64,000 bases of DNA. It comes from Mesaphorura yosii. Lineage: Eukaryota > Arthropoda > Collembola > Poduromorpha > Tullbergiidae. Shown here piece after piece: positions 13,801 to 23,489 of this stretch. Every line of letters starts with the position of its first letter. The stretch's first letter is position 1. Location of the stretch: the NCBI GenBank assembly GCA_009869945.1, contig WIXG01000163.1, positions 62,001 through 126,000 of the forward strand, read 5' to 3'. Below the pieces are notes generated by a model that saw only the letters and a program-made list of their open reading frames with translations, was not told where the DNA came from and searched no databases. A program made the position numbers and the translations under genes.

Positions 13801-16800
13801 CAACCCCGCCAGTGCAGCGAGTGCAAAACGACGCAGGCGACGCTCCACTGTCAAGACTGCGATTGCGATCTGTGCGAAGCGTGCAGCAAATCTCATCCGA
13901 AAGTAAGTGCAAAATTTTTGTTTTAGTTCAATTCCCGTGCTTCTTTGGCTTTCCAAGAGACGACTTGACCGAGCTGTTGGCTGGGATCATGACCAGGTCA
14001 AAGTCAAAATTCGTAGCGTCCGCTAGTTAGTTCGATCTTGGTTGAGAAACTGGTTTCAAGTGCACGGTGGTCAACGACATTTACAAATTTCTTGCCACGC
14101 CACGTCAGAGCCCCACAATGCCATTTGGCTTCGGCATGTCTTGACTGCAATTAATTATAAAAGTGATTCTGTGTTTTGCTCTTTTACGACTCGCTGCATC
14201 TGTCCGCTTGGGACAGCCGCATTGGGAAAGGTCGTTTAGGTCATATTTTGAGCAAAACGCGACGCAATGCAATGCAAATTGCGTTAGCAGTCTGTCGTCA
14301 GCTCAAACATCGCGAAAGTGACTGAACTGCAATTTTTGGCCGGCGCCTCAGCAAACTGAAACATGTCGCAAAAATTTAAATGCTGTGATTCTACCAGACT
14401 GAAGTGAATTTTGTTCAGCAACAACACAGCAATGCAAAATAGGCGTATTAAAATTAAAAAGGTGGCATACATACTTGAAATTCCGGCATTGCACAGAATG
14501 CTTGAATAGAATGAAGCGTTCTTGTGTCTTGTAATTAATTGTAGACATTTCCAAGCCCAGCATTCATATTTCACACTGCACGCTTACATGCAATGCTTAT
14601 TAATAGAGTTTTGGCAGTTTTGCAGTGACCTTGTGTTTCTTATGTTATTATTTATTCTGTTCCGAGCCACGAGAAGTGAATGAATGTACAGCAAATATTT
14701 GAATAGAGGATTTTTTCATCTCTCGCTTTGTGCCAAGTGCAATACAAACACTACCCGAAATTAATACGACAAACGTGCAAAAAATCATGTTTGGTAATTA
14801 ATTTCGAGAATCAACGTTTTATTGAAGATGCTTTGATTTAAAGTGGAGCGTGATACAGAATGCTGGCCATCTGGCCCAATTTAGATTCTTGTCTCAATCC
14901 GTAGCGTGTGAACGCGTCTTAATTTATGCGTCGTAAGTCGTAATTTGATTCATCAGCCGTCAGTTGCATGTCGCGCACTTGTTTCGAGTGTGAAAAGTAG
15001 TCTTGTCTTGACTTGAGCTTGAGTTGATTAATGACCATTATGTAATCGTGGTCGTGGCATTGCCTATTGCCTGAAGTATGTATAAGAACATGCTTGAAAG
15101 GATTCCATCAGTGAGTATTGATTTCTCATCCAAAAGGTAAATAAGACAATTTAGCCGATGTATAGGTGAACTTGTTAGCATGTTAGCCTTTTGCGCATGG
15201 AAACACATATTTCCAAGTGCATTCAGTGAATTCAGCCTTCCAATAAAGTTTGTCGTTTTTTGTCATGAGAATTGCAATTGCATTTGCGTTTGCATTGACT
15301 CCGATTATTTCTGGTTGTGAATCACACTTCTCGCATCCGCGACTTGTACTCGAATTTCGTCTTCAGCGCAGCGAAAACTTCGCAAAGTCACGTTTCGGGC
15401 ATTAACGCAGCCGTCAAAAGTAAGTCAGTGCATTTATAATTTGAAGTTGTGTGCATACGCCTTTCGTTTCTCATTGATGCTCGTAATTCGAATCTCGTAA
15501 AACGCAATTGAATCCTATTGTAGTTGGCACCCCAACTCTTTACGACCAACTCCGACGGCATCGGCGGGCTGAGCGGTTTGGCGTTTTGTACCAGAAATCC
15601 AAACCGTGTGAATTTCATACTTGGTGCATGGCCCTGTCACTGTCGTTGCGTTCGTCAATATGCACGTGATGCAATTAGACAAAACCTACTTCGGTAATTT
15701 ACGAGCGAATTTATGTCATTGTGATTTGAGTGGCTCATTTGAGGCTGTGTACCTCAAATTTCGGCAGTGGCTTGGTTTCATGCATGAAATCTGGTGCTTA
15801 AGCCTTGTGAAATCGAGCCGTTCGTGGCCCATCGACCGAATGACAGCCAACACCAGCAGCTAGATTAAGCTCAGATTCACACGTTTGCGATTTGTTACGT
15901 GAACGCCGAACAGGCGACGTGACTTTCTCAAAAGTACGAAATTATTTCATATTTTTGTCGAGAAGCCTGACGCTGCTTCTGTTCGCGGTGTTCATTCGTG
16001 ATGGTAGAACAAAAATATTTAAAGTGCATCTGAATTCTTCACTTGAAGTCGATTAATATTATGTCAATTACATATTAAAAATGTAGGGTAACTAATGTGT
16101 ACATCTTCTCTGGTTTTCATAAACAAGGCTAAACTAGACTGGTATTGGCGATGGTGAGTCGTTTGGGCGATTGAAACCTTTCTGTCGGTTACCATTTTTG
16201 CATCCGCTAAGGATCCTCGCTCTTGCGCTTCGCGCATCAAACGAGAAAAGATTTTTAAGCAGTTTTAACAATGAGTAGTAAACTCTCAATTTAACGACAG
16301 CTCAGAAAATGAGATGAGGTCATGGCGCCGATCGTTAAAATCGGAACTCACGTTCACGCCATTTCTGGATTCATTTAACTTCTTTCGAGGTTCAGGCCAA
16401 TCACGAATGAATCATGAGTGCGATCTTCAGTCGGATAATTTCGGATGTCTTGCAGCCAAGTCTCCAAATCAGACCTTCCTAATTGCGGATTTTATGCAGC
16501 TATTTCGCTACAGTTCTAAATTCAGCATTTTGCATTTCCAACAGAGACTCAAGGCCAGTGTGGCATGGCACGATGAAGATTTCGTGTCACGCGGTACCAA
16601 TTCAGCAGGCATACTAAAATGATGATGACGTTTTGCCTGAGCCAGTCTTAGATATTCGAATACCTTACCTGCCTGGTTCTCTTGCACTGCATTGCATTCG
16701 TGCTCTGCTCGTAAATGCTAGAATTTGGGTGGAGCAGATTTGGGGGAAAAGTAGGCTTTCGCAGTTCGCATTCGCATTCTGTGTACCTTGTAATTTGAGT

Positions 16801-19800
16801 TACTTTCGCGTGCATGCGGGCCTGCTACTGTTGGCGTGCATGGATGACATGATGAGCACCGATGAGCGTAGACGGTCAAGTCGACCGTCGTGGATTGCAT
16901 AGTTGTTATAAAGCTACTGGCCACGAAGTACCGATTGTTCACTCACGTTCTCCCTCTTTCTCCTGCAGGATCTTCCCACCTTCAAACCAAGTCGCACAAA
17001 GCCCGACAACAAAAACAAACGTGCTCCTGCTGCTCCTCATCGACTCTCGCGGCTGACCGTGCACGACGACGACGACTCGTCGACAACGACGTGTGGCTCG
17101 TCCACGCGGACGACAACCAGCAGTTCAACGACGAGCAGCGGATGCAGCAGCTCCAACAATAACAACTGTGCGAACGGGAACGCAGACGCCAGAAACGGCA
17201 GGAATTCTTCAAGTGACGAGCAAGCCTTGAATGGTGACGTGGTCGAGAGCACCGAGGAAGCTTTAAGTGGTGTCGTCTTTAAGAAAATGGTGATGCATAA
17301 GACCAATCTGGGCTCCACGACTCCTGCGGCGCGGGGTGCGACCGCAACGCGATCGAACGGGCATTCCAATAACAATCAGAGTCTCACCCGTTCGGACGAG
17401 GAGCCTCCACAGTATCTCTACTGCCCCAAACACTCAGGTATGTAATTTTCTGATGCAATTACTGTGAACTCTGAAACCACAGAAGTAAATAGCAAAACAC
17501 GAAGACGGCATAAACAATTACTACGACCAAACCACCAAAAATCAAGGTCTCATTTTGCGGATTTTGTGCTTCCAATCTTTGCCTTCTTAATGTTGGTTTT
17601 GAGTCTACGATTCTGACCACACGTATGTGCGTAGTTTAGAAATCTGTTTCCACCCTCGAACTTCTGATCCCAGCCAGATAATTGCCAACAGAAAAAATCA
17701 CAGTCGCGATGCGACCACCATTCTCATGTTTACCTCAACCTTTTGACTTTACTTCATACAAATTACAGGCAACATCATCGGAGGTGTGATTTTCTACTTT
17801 TCTGATTTAATGAGACAATTTTGATTAACAATGGCAATAATTCGCCGTGATTCCATTTTATGCTGGCTGTTAGCGGAGATTTTAATGAGCTGGCGTCCAG
17901 TGAGCGAGAATACAAAGGGTAATTGCTAAAGGCATCGTTAACATTGAACTTTACACCTGTCTCCACACGTTATGTCATGGGAAATGGACGGACCCGACTG
18001 GATCCAATTTGCATTTAAATCTCGTACTTCATGTCGTAGGATTATAATTACGATTACTGCGATGATCATGTATGATTAAAGTCAAGGTTTATGGGACGAA
18101 CGAGCAAACGACTCAGGCAAAGCACAAAGCAAAGCAGGCCTTGCAAAAAATTCAGCTATTCACGAGGCCAAGAGCAGAAGAAAGAAAGAGAAACCTATCG
18201 TCCCAATTATGAGCTGCTCCGTGCATTAATCTGGAGCACGAGCACAGGCACGAGCACGCATGGAATTGGAAATTGCCCGATTGCGCAGTATAGAACGGAC
18301 TTTAATTAGATTTTTCCGCAATGGACAACAAGGCTTGATAGGCTTGCAGCACAGATTGCGAATTACATAATCGACATCGACATCACCCCGGCGGTGTCCC
18401 CGCATAAATTAATGCATAAGCGGGCGGAGAACAGGGAACAGCTGAACTGAGGCTGAATAAATCCAATTCGTTGCGGTGTGGTGAGAATTTTTAATGGGTA
18501 ACGGTATTTGCGAAATGTTGTGTCTGGCTCGACCTTGTTTGTCAGTTGTGGTGCTCTGGACCAGTTCTTGTAATCACACTCTGTCGCATTAGTTCTCTTG
18601 TCGTGCCAATATCACATCGTATTCATATTCCGTTCCATCCAATGATAAGATAAGTGCCTAGTGGCCGCCGTTATCGAATCGACTATCGACTGCTATCGAG
18701 TGGTATGCGACATAAAAGGCAAAGCCAACAAGTACTTGTTATTGCCTATTGTTGAGCGAGCGTGAGGTACAAATCCTGGAGGCAATAAGTCAGCTGGCAC
18801 GGCTGGCAGGAGAGCAGGTACGCTTTAATAACTGCCAATTGGGGTTTACGAGCTATTGTTAGTTTGTAGTTTTAGAGTTGAACGGTGAACCACTTTAATT
18901 GCAGTATTGCAGAGCAGTTTAGGCTAAGAAACAGTCTTGCTGCCCGTGGCGAGTCTTTCGCCTTGATTTAGTCATTTTCCTTCTGAAGAGTGTCAATTTG
19001 ACAAGTTTTGACTTTCCGTTCTTCGTGTGCGTGCAGGTCAAACCCTCCGATTCTTTTGCCGTGACTGTGACACGGCCGTCTGCAGCAGCTGCACTGACAT
19101 TGAGCATGGACGCCATGTAACCGTTCGAGCCATGGACGCCGTCGTTGACGAGAAAGTATACCTGAAGCAATTGCTGGAGTCCGTCCACGAAAAGGTATGT
19201 AAGGCATATATGTACTCGTGGGTATGTCATGCTCTAATTGCGTATTGCGCATCTCGTTTCCGGTATTCCGCATCCACAGGTTGAGTCACTTCAAGATGGT
19301 GTCTCACAGACTGAGAAAGCAATGTGTCTTTTGAGCGACCGGAAAAGCAGCGCCCTGAAAGAAATCAACGCTACCTTCGCCCAGCTGTTTGAGAAGCTGC
19401 AGATTCGCCAGCATGAGTTGCTTGACGACGTCGATACGCAATTTGTCGAAAAGATGGATCAAATCCGTAAGTTGCATTTTGCGCGTTGCGCCAACGTGCG
19501 ACTGTGGCGTGGAGAGAGCTTCTTTTGATTCTTCTCTGTTCTGATCCGGTACAGAAAAAACCCGCAGTCTGATCGCGACGCATTTGAAGGACGTGAACGA
19601 CTGCTGCCTTTTGACTGAGAAAGCCCTTTCGCACGAGAACGCGACGGAGATTCTGTTTGTGAAGAAGCAGATTGGTGAGCGCCTGGAAGACTACGCAAAG
19701 TTGGACATGACGACATTCTCGAATTCGACTGGGACCTTTGTGGACGATTCTCTCGAGTAAGACGCAATGCCTTGTGTATTGACAGAGACGAAAGGACACG

Positions 19801-22434
19801 AAACGTGATTACCTGATTACTGATTACATAAGTTATCTGCGGTGCAAATGTCAAATGCGGTTCCTATGCGCAAAATTGCGAGTACGAGTAGAGTACGACT
19901 CGGCTCGTTCCCTGCACGTTCCCTGAACGAAGTTAATTAGGTTCCGATTCATAAAATGCAATTATGAGCTTGTTTTTGCGCTTGGGACCGGATGGGTGAG
20001 ACCTTGTGTCATGCCGAAGCTTCGTTCACTTCACTCTCAGTCACGGCCACTTGGTTCGAGCTGAGATGACGGGTTAATATTGGCTGTGCGGTGCCACGGC
20101 TATGACGCACCTGTGTAAATTCTGTGCCTTGTCTTCTTTCGTCAACAATAACACGCTAACAGCATGAATGCGAACACGAACGCAAACGTGGGCCATACGC
20201 AGTTGTAATTCGCTCCGTCCCGTCGGCATTAAGCTAACAAGCTAGTACAGCTACGGTTGAGGAATCTTCCTTCAATTGAGTCGTGACCTTGTAACTTATG
20301 CAAAAGTCGTAATTTGGTAATTTGATACTTGATATCATCATCCTAATCTTGTGTGGTGCGAGTACGCCGTAGTCCAGTTTTGAGATCACGCAACAGCCTG
20401 CCCCCGTGAGTTGAAGATTGAGATTTCCGTTTCCTTGTTATCTTATCGCTGCTATCGTACCAGGCACGCGCACAAGTCGAATGCATGAATTTGAATACGC
20501 TCTCTGTCTCTATGAACAAAATAAGTCCGAATGCTAGCGCGATTGCTCCAGGTTCAGTTTCTTTACTTTTCTCTGATCGCAGGTTTGACAAGTCGGCCTT
20601 CGACAGAATTGAAGTCGGCGATCTGGGTCGTATCGTCTCGTCTCTGCACAAGAGCTGGGCCATTTCCGGCGAAGTTGTACAATCACGATGCGTGCCAATT
20701 GGACGACGTCACTTTTTGCGCCTTCACATGTCCGCCATTCTTTCGCCGCATTTGGACATGCACATGGAGGATATTCAGGTGTCGAGCTCCGTCAAGGAGG
20801 TTGTGTATTGCCTGGAGCAGCCAAGAGAATCTGACAATCGGTCTTTCATCATTCGATTCTTGGTGTCGAGGGTTGGATCGTTCAACCTGTCGGTACTGGT
20901 CAAGGGTCAGCATATCGTTGGTTCACCGTTCCAGGCAATTTCCAATTTACAACAATTCTGACCATTTTTTCGAAATAATTATGATTATGACGTATGACAC
21001 TCTGTTTTGTTGGTTGATAGTTTCACGCATACGACGCCGAGGACCCAAGACCGAATAGTTACAGCCCGGTGCCATACGTGAATGGCACGCATTCGGGACC
21101 CGGCTCCACGCTTCATTCTCCAACTGGAAACGCCTACGGTTATTCGCGGATTCCAAGATCAAATGGTGCTTCCGTTTCTCCTCGATCGCGTGTCTCGACT
21201 CCAACAAGAAAGTACTTTAGTAGTGGAAATTTGGGTAAGTTTGGAGAGCTGCGTTGCCGTACATTTCGTGCATTTTATGCCTTTGCCTTCTGTAAACGTG
21301 CGAGAGGATTTTGTGCTTAATTTGCTAGCGATTAATTTTCGACAACCTTTTGCAGGGGTCACTCGTCGCAGTAACACGTTGGAAGATGACCTGATCCTGA
21401 AGATTGGCATTCGAGGACGAAACCGTGGAGAATTCACGAACCCTCAGGGCGTGGCGTCCACGTCGAACGGCCGTCTTGTCGTGACAGATTCGAACAATCA
21501 GTGCGTTCAAATATTCGACAACACTGGAGAATGCAAGCTGCGATTTGGTGCCAGGGGCAGAAATGTCGGGCAGCTGCAGAGGCCAGTTGGAGTTGCCATC
21601 CTCCCGTCCAATGGAAATATTGCCATTGCTGACTACGACAACAAGTGGATCTCAATATTTGACCAGACCGGGAAGTTTATGAGCAGAATTGGCCATGGCA
21701 AATTATTGGGTATGATTTCGGACCCCCAAAGTGACATGATGGAAGTGCTAAAGCCCTAATTTTTTATGCAGGACCGAAGGGAATAACAACCGACGCTAAT
21801 GGACTGATTTACGTTGTGGACAACAAAGCTTCATGCATTTTCATCTTTCAGCAAAATGGCAAAATATTAAACAAGTTTGGATCACGTGGGAACGATGAAG
21901 GGCAATTTGCTGGGCCGCATTTCATTGCCGTCAACAGCAAAGGGCACATGATCATAAGTGACTTCCACAACCACTGTGTAAAGGTACGTGGCTAAATTCA
22001 GAAGAGGCGGAAATCGAAAGGCACATGAACGCAGCTGAATTCTACGCACTCTCTCTCAGGTCTTCGATTCTGAAGGAGATTATCTGTACTGTTTCGGCAC
22101 GAATGGAGAAGGGAACGGGCAATTCAACGCGCCCACTGGAGTTGCTGTCGATAAGGAGGACAACATAATTGTGGCTGACTGGGGAAACAGTAGAATTCAA
22201 GTGAGCCATGAGCTTGCCTGCCCTGACGATGCCAATCAGAGTCCTTTGAGCTCGAACTATCATGTTTCTTGTTTCTTTCTGCAGGTATTCGACAGCCAAG
22301 GCACGTTCTTGTCTTGCGTGAGCACCGCCGTCGAGCCTTTGTACGGTCCACAGGGACTCATCGTCACCTCGGACGGCTACATCGCGATCGCGGACTCCGG
22401 AAATCATTGTATTAAATTGTACAAGCATTCATAA
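10665..22434 (+). CDS. TRIM2/TRIM3-like E3 ubiquitin ligase (RING, two B-boxes, coiled coil, filamin, NHL)
   Basis: The gene has fourteen coding exons: 10665-10814, 11861-12106, 12509-12625, 13678-13902, 16969-17437, 19037-19194, 19280-19466, 19555-19756, 20583-20934, 21021-21234, 21356-21709, 21772-21983, 22060-22200, 22285-22434. Phases agree throughout and total 3177 nt, giving 1058 residues. Domains are a RING (C121, C124, C136, H138, C141, C144, C158, C161), a B-box 1 (about 217-246), a Ser/Thr/Asn-rich linker (247-395), a B-box 2 (398-438), a coiled coil (about 440-590), a filamin-type Ig domain (590-702) and six NHL blades (about 786-1058). The RING run [10 protein letters not shown], the ILPEKG linker and NHL runs such as [12 protein letters not shown] closely match vertebrate TRIM2/TRIM3. 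Family members are cytoplasmic ubiquitin ligases acting in neurons; target and RNA binding here are unknown. Vertebrate TRIM2/3 are about 744 residues with one B-box, so this protein is longer. The start is the first ATG before the acidic N-terminus and could be extended by an upstream exon. Confidence 0.93.
10815..11860 (+). other. TRIM2/3-like intron 1
   Basis: GT-AG intron of 1046 bp (CAG|GTACAG ... TTTGCAG|GAG). No gene or repeat was recognised inside it. Confidence 0.75.
11861..12106 (+). CDS. TRIM2/3-like exon 2: linker and first half of RING
   Basis: Encodes residues 51-132. A basic patch (KRRKS) and an acidic patch ([10 protein letters not shown]) precede the first RING pair C-A-I-C at 121-124. 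The exon ends in phase 0 after NPK, exactly where [12 protein letters not shown] of the TRIM2/3 family is interrupted. Confidence 0.9.
12107..12508 (+). other. TRIM2/3-like intron 2
   Basis: 402-bp GT-AG intron that splits the RING domain. Nothing else was recognised. Confidence 0.85.
12509..12625 (+). CDS. TRIM2/3-like exon 3: second half of RING
   Basis: Encodes residues 133-171 with the remaining RING zinc ligands C136, H138, C141, C144, C158 and C161, then ILPEKG. Spacing C-x1-H-x2-C-x2-C-x13-C-x2-C fits a C3HC4 RING, so E2 binding and ligase activity are expected. Confidence 0.95.
12626..13677 (+). other. TRIM2/3-like intron 3
   Basis: 1052-bp GT-AG intron. It contains a perfect (TAATCA)5 microsatellite at 12921-12950 and no recognisable gene. 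Confidence 0.85.
12921..12950. repeat. (TAATCA)5 microsatellite
   Basis: Five perfect tandem copies of the hexamer TAATCA within intron 3. A simple repeat with no sign of function. Confidence 0.97.
13678..13902 (+). CDS. TRIM2/3-like exon 4: B-box 1
   Basis: Encodes residues 172-246. It opens with PALQTNF, equivalent to the AALQNNF that follows the RING in TRIM2/3. A basic stretch (KPKPRKRH) leads to a Cys/His array at about 217-244 with spacing C-x2-C-x7-C-x2-C-x4-C-x2-C-x3-H, typical of a type 1 B-box. Vertebrate TRIM2/3 are usually described with one B-box, so this one is notable. Confidence 0.85.
13903..16968 (+). other. TRIM2/3-like intron 4
   Basis: 3066-bp GT-AG intron, the longest in the gene, between the two B-boxes. 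Both strands were read; only short overlapping frames with no domain signature were seen. Confidence 0.75.
16969..17437 (+). CDS. TRIM2/3-like exon 5: Ser/Thr/Asn-rich inter-B-box linker
   Basis: Encodes residues 247-402 plus one base of the next codon. A basic segment is followed by DDDD, then runs of Ser, Thr and Asn ([15 protein letters not shown]) and a more ordinary stretch. It closes with YLYCPKHS, the first two zinc ligands of B-box 2. The phase-1 end joins exon 6 cleanly. This disordered insert explains much of the extra length compared with vertebrate TRIM2/3. Confidence 0.85.
17438..19036 (+). other. TRIM2/3-like intron 5
   Basis: 1599-bp GT-AG intron (CAG|GTATGT ... GTGCAG|GTC) that splits B-box 2. 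Nothing else was recognised. Confidence 0.85.
19037..19194 (+). CDS. TRIM2/3-like exon 6: B-box 2 and start of coiled coil
   Basis: Encodes residues 403-455. It supplies C410, C413, C418, C421, H426 and H429; with C398 and H401 from exon 5 these complete a type 2 B-box. The helix that starts the coiled coil follows ([17 protein letters not shown]). Confidence 0.92.
19280..19466 (+). CDS. TRIM2/3-like exon 7: coiled coil
   Basis: Encodes residues 456-517 and one base more. The predicted helix is rich in Leu, Glu and Lys ([16 protein letters not shown]), typical of the antiparallel TRIM dimer coil. An 85-bp intron precedes it and an 88-bp intron follows. Confidence 0.9.
19555..19756 (+). CDS. 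TRIM2/3-like exon 8: end of coiled coil
   Basis: Encodes residues 518-584 and two bases of the next codon. It continues the helix ([14 protein letters not shown]) and ends in a Ser/Thr linker at GA|GTAAGA, phase 2. Confidence 0.88.
19757..20582 (+). other. TRIM2/3-like intron 8
   Basis: 826-bp GT-AG intron between the coiled coil and the filamin domain. Nothing else was recognised. Confidence 0.85.
20583..20934 (+). CDS. TRIM2/3-like exon 9: filamin-type Ig domain
   Basis: Encodes residues 585-702. The middle is divergent, but the end ([19 protein letters not shown]) is the classic filamin repeat ending found in TRIM2, TRIM3 and TRIM71. No GT donor gives a consistent phase at the 3' end; CCAG|GCAATT at 20934/20935 does, implying a GC-AG intron. 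Confidence 0.88.
20935..21020 (+). other. TRIM2/3-like intron 9, GC-AG type
   Basis: 86-bp intron that appears to use a GC donor (CAG|GCAATT) and the acceptor TTGATAG. Both exon phases are then 0 and the GSPFQ|FHAYD join is uninterrupted. Reading through instead meets a stop (TTC TGA) within 30 bases of the exon end. Confidence 0.75.
21021..21234 (+). CDS. TRIM2/3-like exon 10: linker between filamin and NHL domains
   Basis: Encodes residues 703-773 and one base more. The segment is rich in Ser, Pro, Gly and Arg ([17 protein letters not shown]). A flexible linker is present at the same place in TRIM2/3. It ends at TTGG|GTAAGT. Confidence 0.85.
21356..21709 (+). CDS. TRIM2/3-like exon 11: NHL blades 1-3
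   Basis: Encodes residues 774-891. Contains [14 protein letters not shown] and [12 protein letters not shown], then [10 protein letters not shown] and [12 protein letters not shown]. These NHL motifs are nearly identical in order and wording to TRIM2/3. Confidence 0.95.
21772..21983 (+). CDS. TRIM2/3-like exon 12: NHL blades 3-4
   Basis: Encodes residues 892-962, with [29 protein letters not shown] and SDFHNHCVK. The preceding intron is only 62 bp (21710-21771), the shortest in the gene. Confidence 0.95.
22060..22200 (+). CDS. TRIM2/3-like exon 13: NHL blade 5
   Basis: Encodes residues 963-1009, with [20 protein letters not shown] and [10 protein letters not shown], the most conserved blade of the family. 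The following 84-bp intron (22201-22284) is a multiple of three and has no in-frame stop. Confidence 0.95.
22285..22434 (+). CDS. TRIM2/3-like exon 14: last NHL blade and stop
   Basis: Encodes residues 1010-1058, ending [14 protein letters not shown] and TAA at 22432-22434. The protein ends right after the last blade, as in TRIM2/3. Confidence 0.95.
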   Translation, partial: VFDSQGTFLSCVSTAVEPLYGPQGLIVTSDGYIAIADSGNHCIKLYKHS

Positions 22435-22707
22435 TCGAAAATTGAATGATCGAACGAACATTCCAATTCTTATTCGTATTTCGCAAGCTCGACTGCGACA
22501 TGCGACTGCTTCGTGTCCACCTGCTCCTGCCTGCTAATAACCTAATCAAGCTAATCCACTAACGTGCGTACTGTATTTTGGTCGACGACCAATTCCTTCA
22601 CATTAACGCTATTGTATTAACAAACTCCAATTACGTAGGCTGCGAATATTTTATCGCTTCTTAGACGCTGGGGATTTCTTGTGGTATTCTTTTGTTAAAA
22701 TAGCAAC

Positions 22708-22718
22708 AATAAAATAAA
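22708..22718 (+). terminator. Poly(A) signal of the TRIM2/3-like gene
   Basis: Two overlapping AATAAA hexamers (22708-22713 and 22713-22718) lie about 275 bp past the stop codon, a plausible 3' end for the plus-strand mRNA. Confidence 0.6.
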
Positions 22719-22811
22719 CCTGTTACTTTTCGATTTCGTTCGAGAAATGAGCATGGATGAAATTTCATTCAGCCCTGGCATTGAATTACAAGTACGCTAA
22801 AATAGAACATC

Positions 22812-22817
22812 TTTAAT
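22812..22817 (-). terminator. Possible poly(A) signal of the synaptotagmin gene
   Basis: ATTAAA on the minus strand, about 440 bp past the stop. No AATAAA was seen on this strand nearer the gene. If used, the two 3' UTRs come within about 100 bp of each other. Confidence 0.25.
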
Positions 22818-23257
22818 CGAGTCACCGTCACCAACTCCTGTGCCCAATTTTACAAAGACTTGACGACACCGATTAATTCTTGAGACTAGTCTACTAACTA
22901 GTAATTAACTGTACTGTACTGTGCACGCCAAATTACAAATTACAATGTCATGGATGCACTTCAATTGCAACTGCAACTGATCCAACTAGACAGACAACTC
23001 CCACTGAAGTGGGTTAACGACTAACTATTAACCAATTTAAGACTACGGCACAATAGTAATATTAAACGACGAGAGCCACGAAGGCTCGTTGAACGGAACA
23101 CCGATTTAGCTTAATACTTAATACCTTTTGGGGACAGGAAATTGACTTTGACATTGCAAAATACGTGTACAGTATACATCAATTACAAAATAATATTCAT
23201 TTCCTCCACGGAGAAGCTAACTAAACCTTTGACCTCGCCCTCGGCCTCCGCCCTCTT

Positions 23258-23489
23258 CTACTTTTTGCCCTCAAAGCACCCGAAGCTCAGACGCCCCTTG
23301 TGCGTCTTCTTCACGAAGGGCGAGTCAGGCGGTGAAGTGCCGTCCAGCGTGCTCAGCGGGAGCGCTGACGGCACGACGGAGTCGACGAGCTCGTACCATT
23401 GTGCCACGGGGCGACGTGGATTGTCGAGCATCGCCAGCCAGTGATCTTTGCTCGCAACTGCACAACCGAGCTGCTCATTCGGCCCGACT
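23258..23489 (-). CDS. Synaptotagmin exon 8: end of C2B and C-terminal tail
   Basis: Encodes residues 411-487. It contains the last C2B strands and helix ([20 protein letters not shown]) and a tail of about 45 residues ending CFEGKK and TAG at 23258-23260. QWYEL replaces the QWHxL found in many synaptotagmins. Confidence 0.92.

Larger units (their letters stand above)
22435..23257. other. Convergent intergenic region (both 3' UTRs)
   Basis: 823 bp separate the stop codons of two converging genes, so both 3' untranslated regions must end or overlap here. It contains the AATAAA pair of the plus gene, an ATTAAA on the minus strand at 22812-22817, and short ACTAGT and ACTGT repeats around 22884-22924. 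No coding potential was recognised. Confidence 0.7.
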
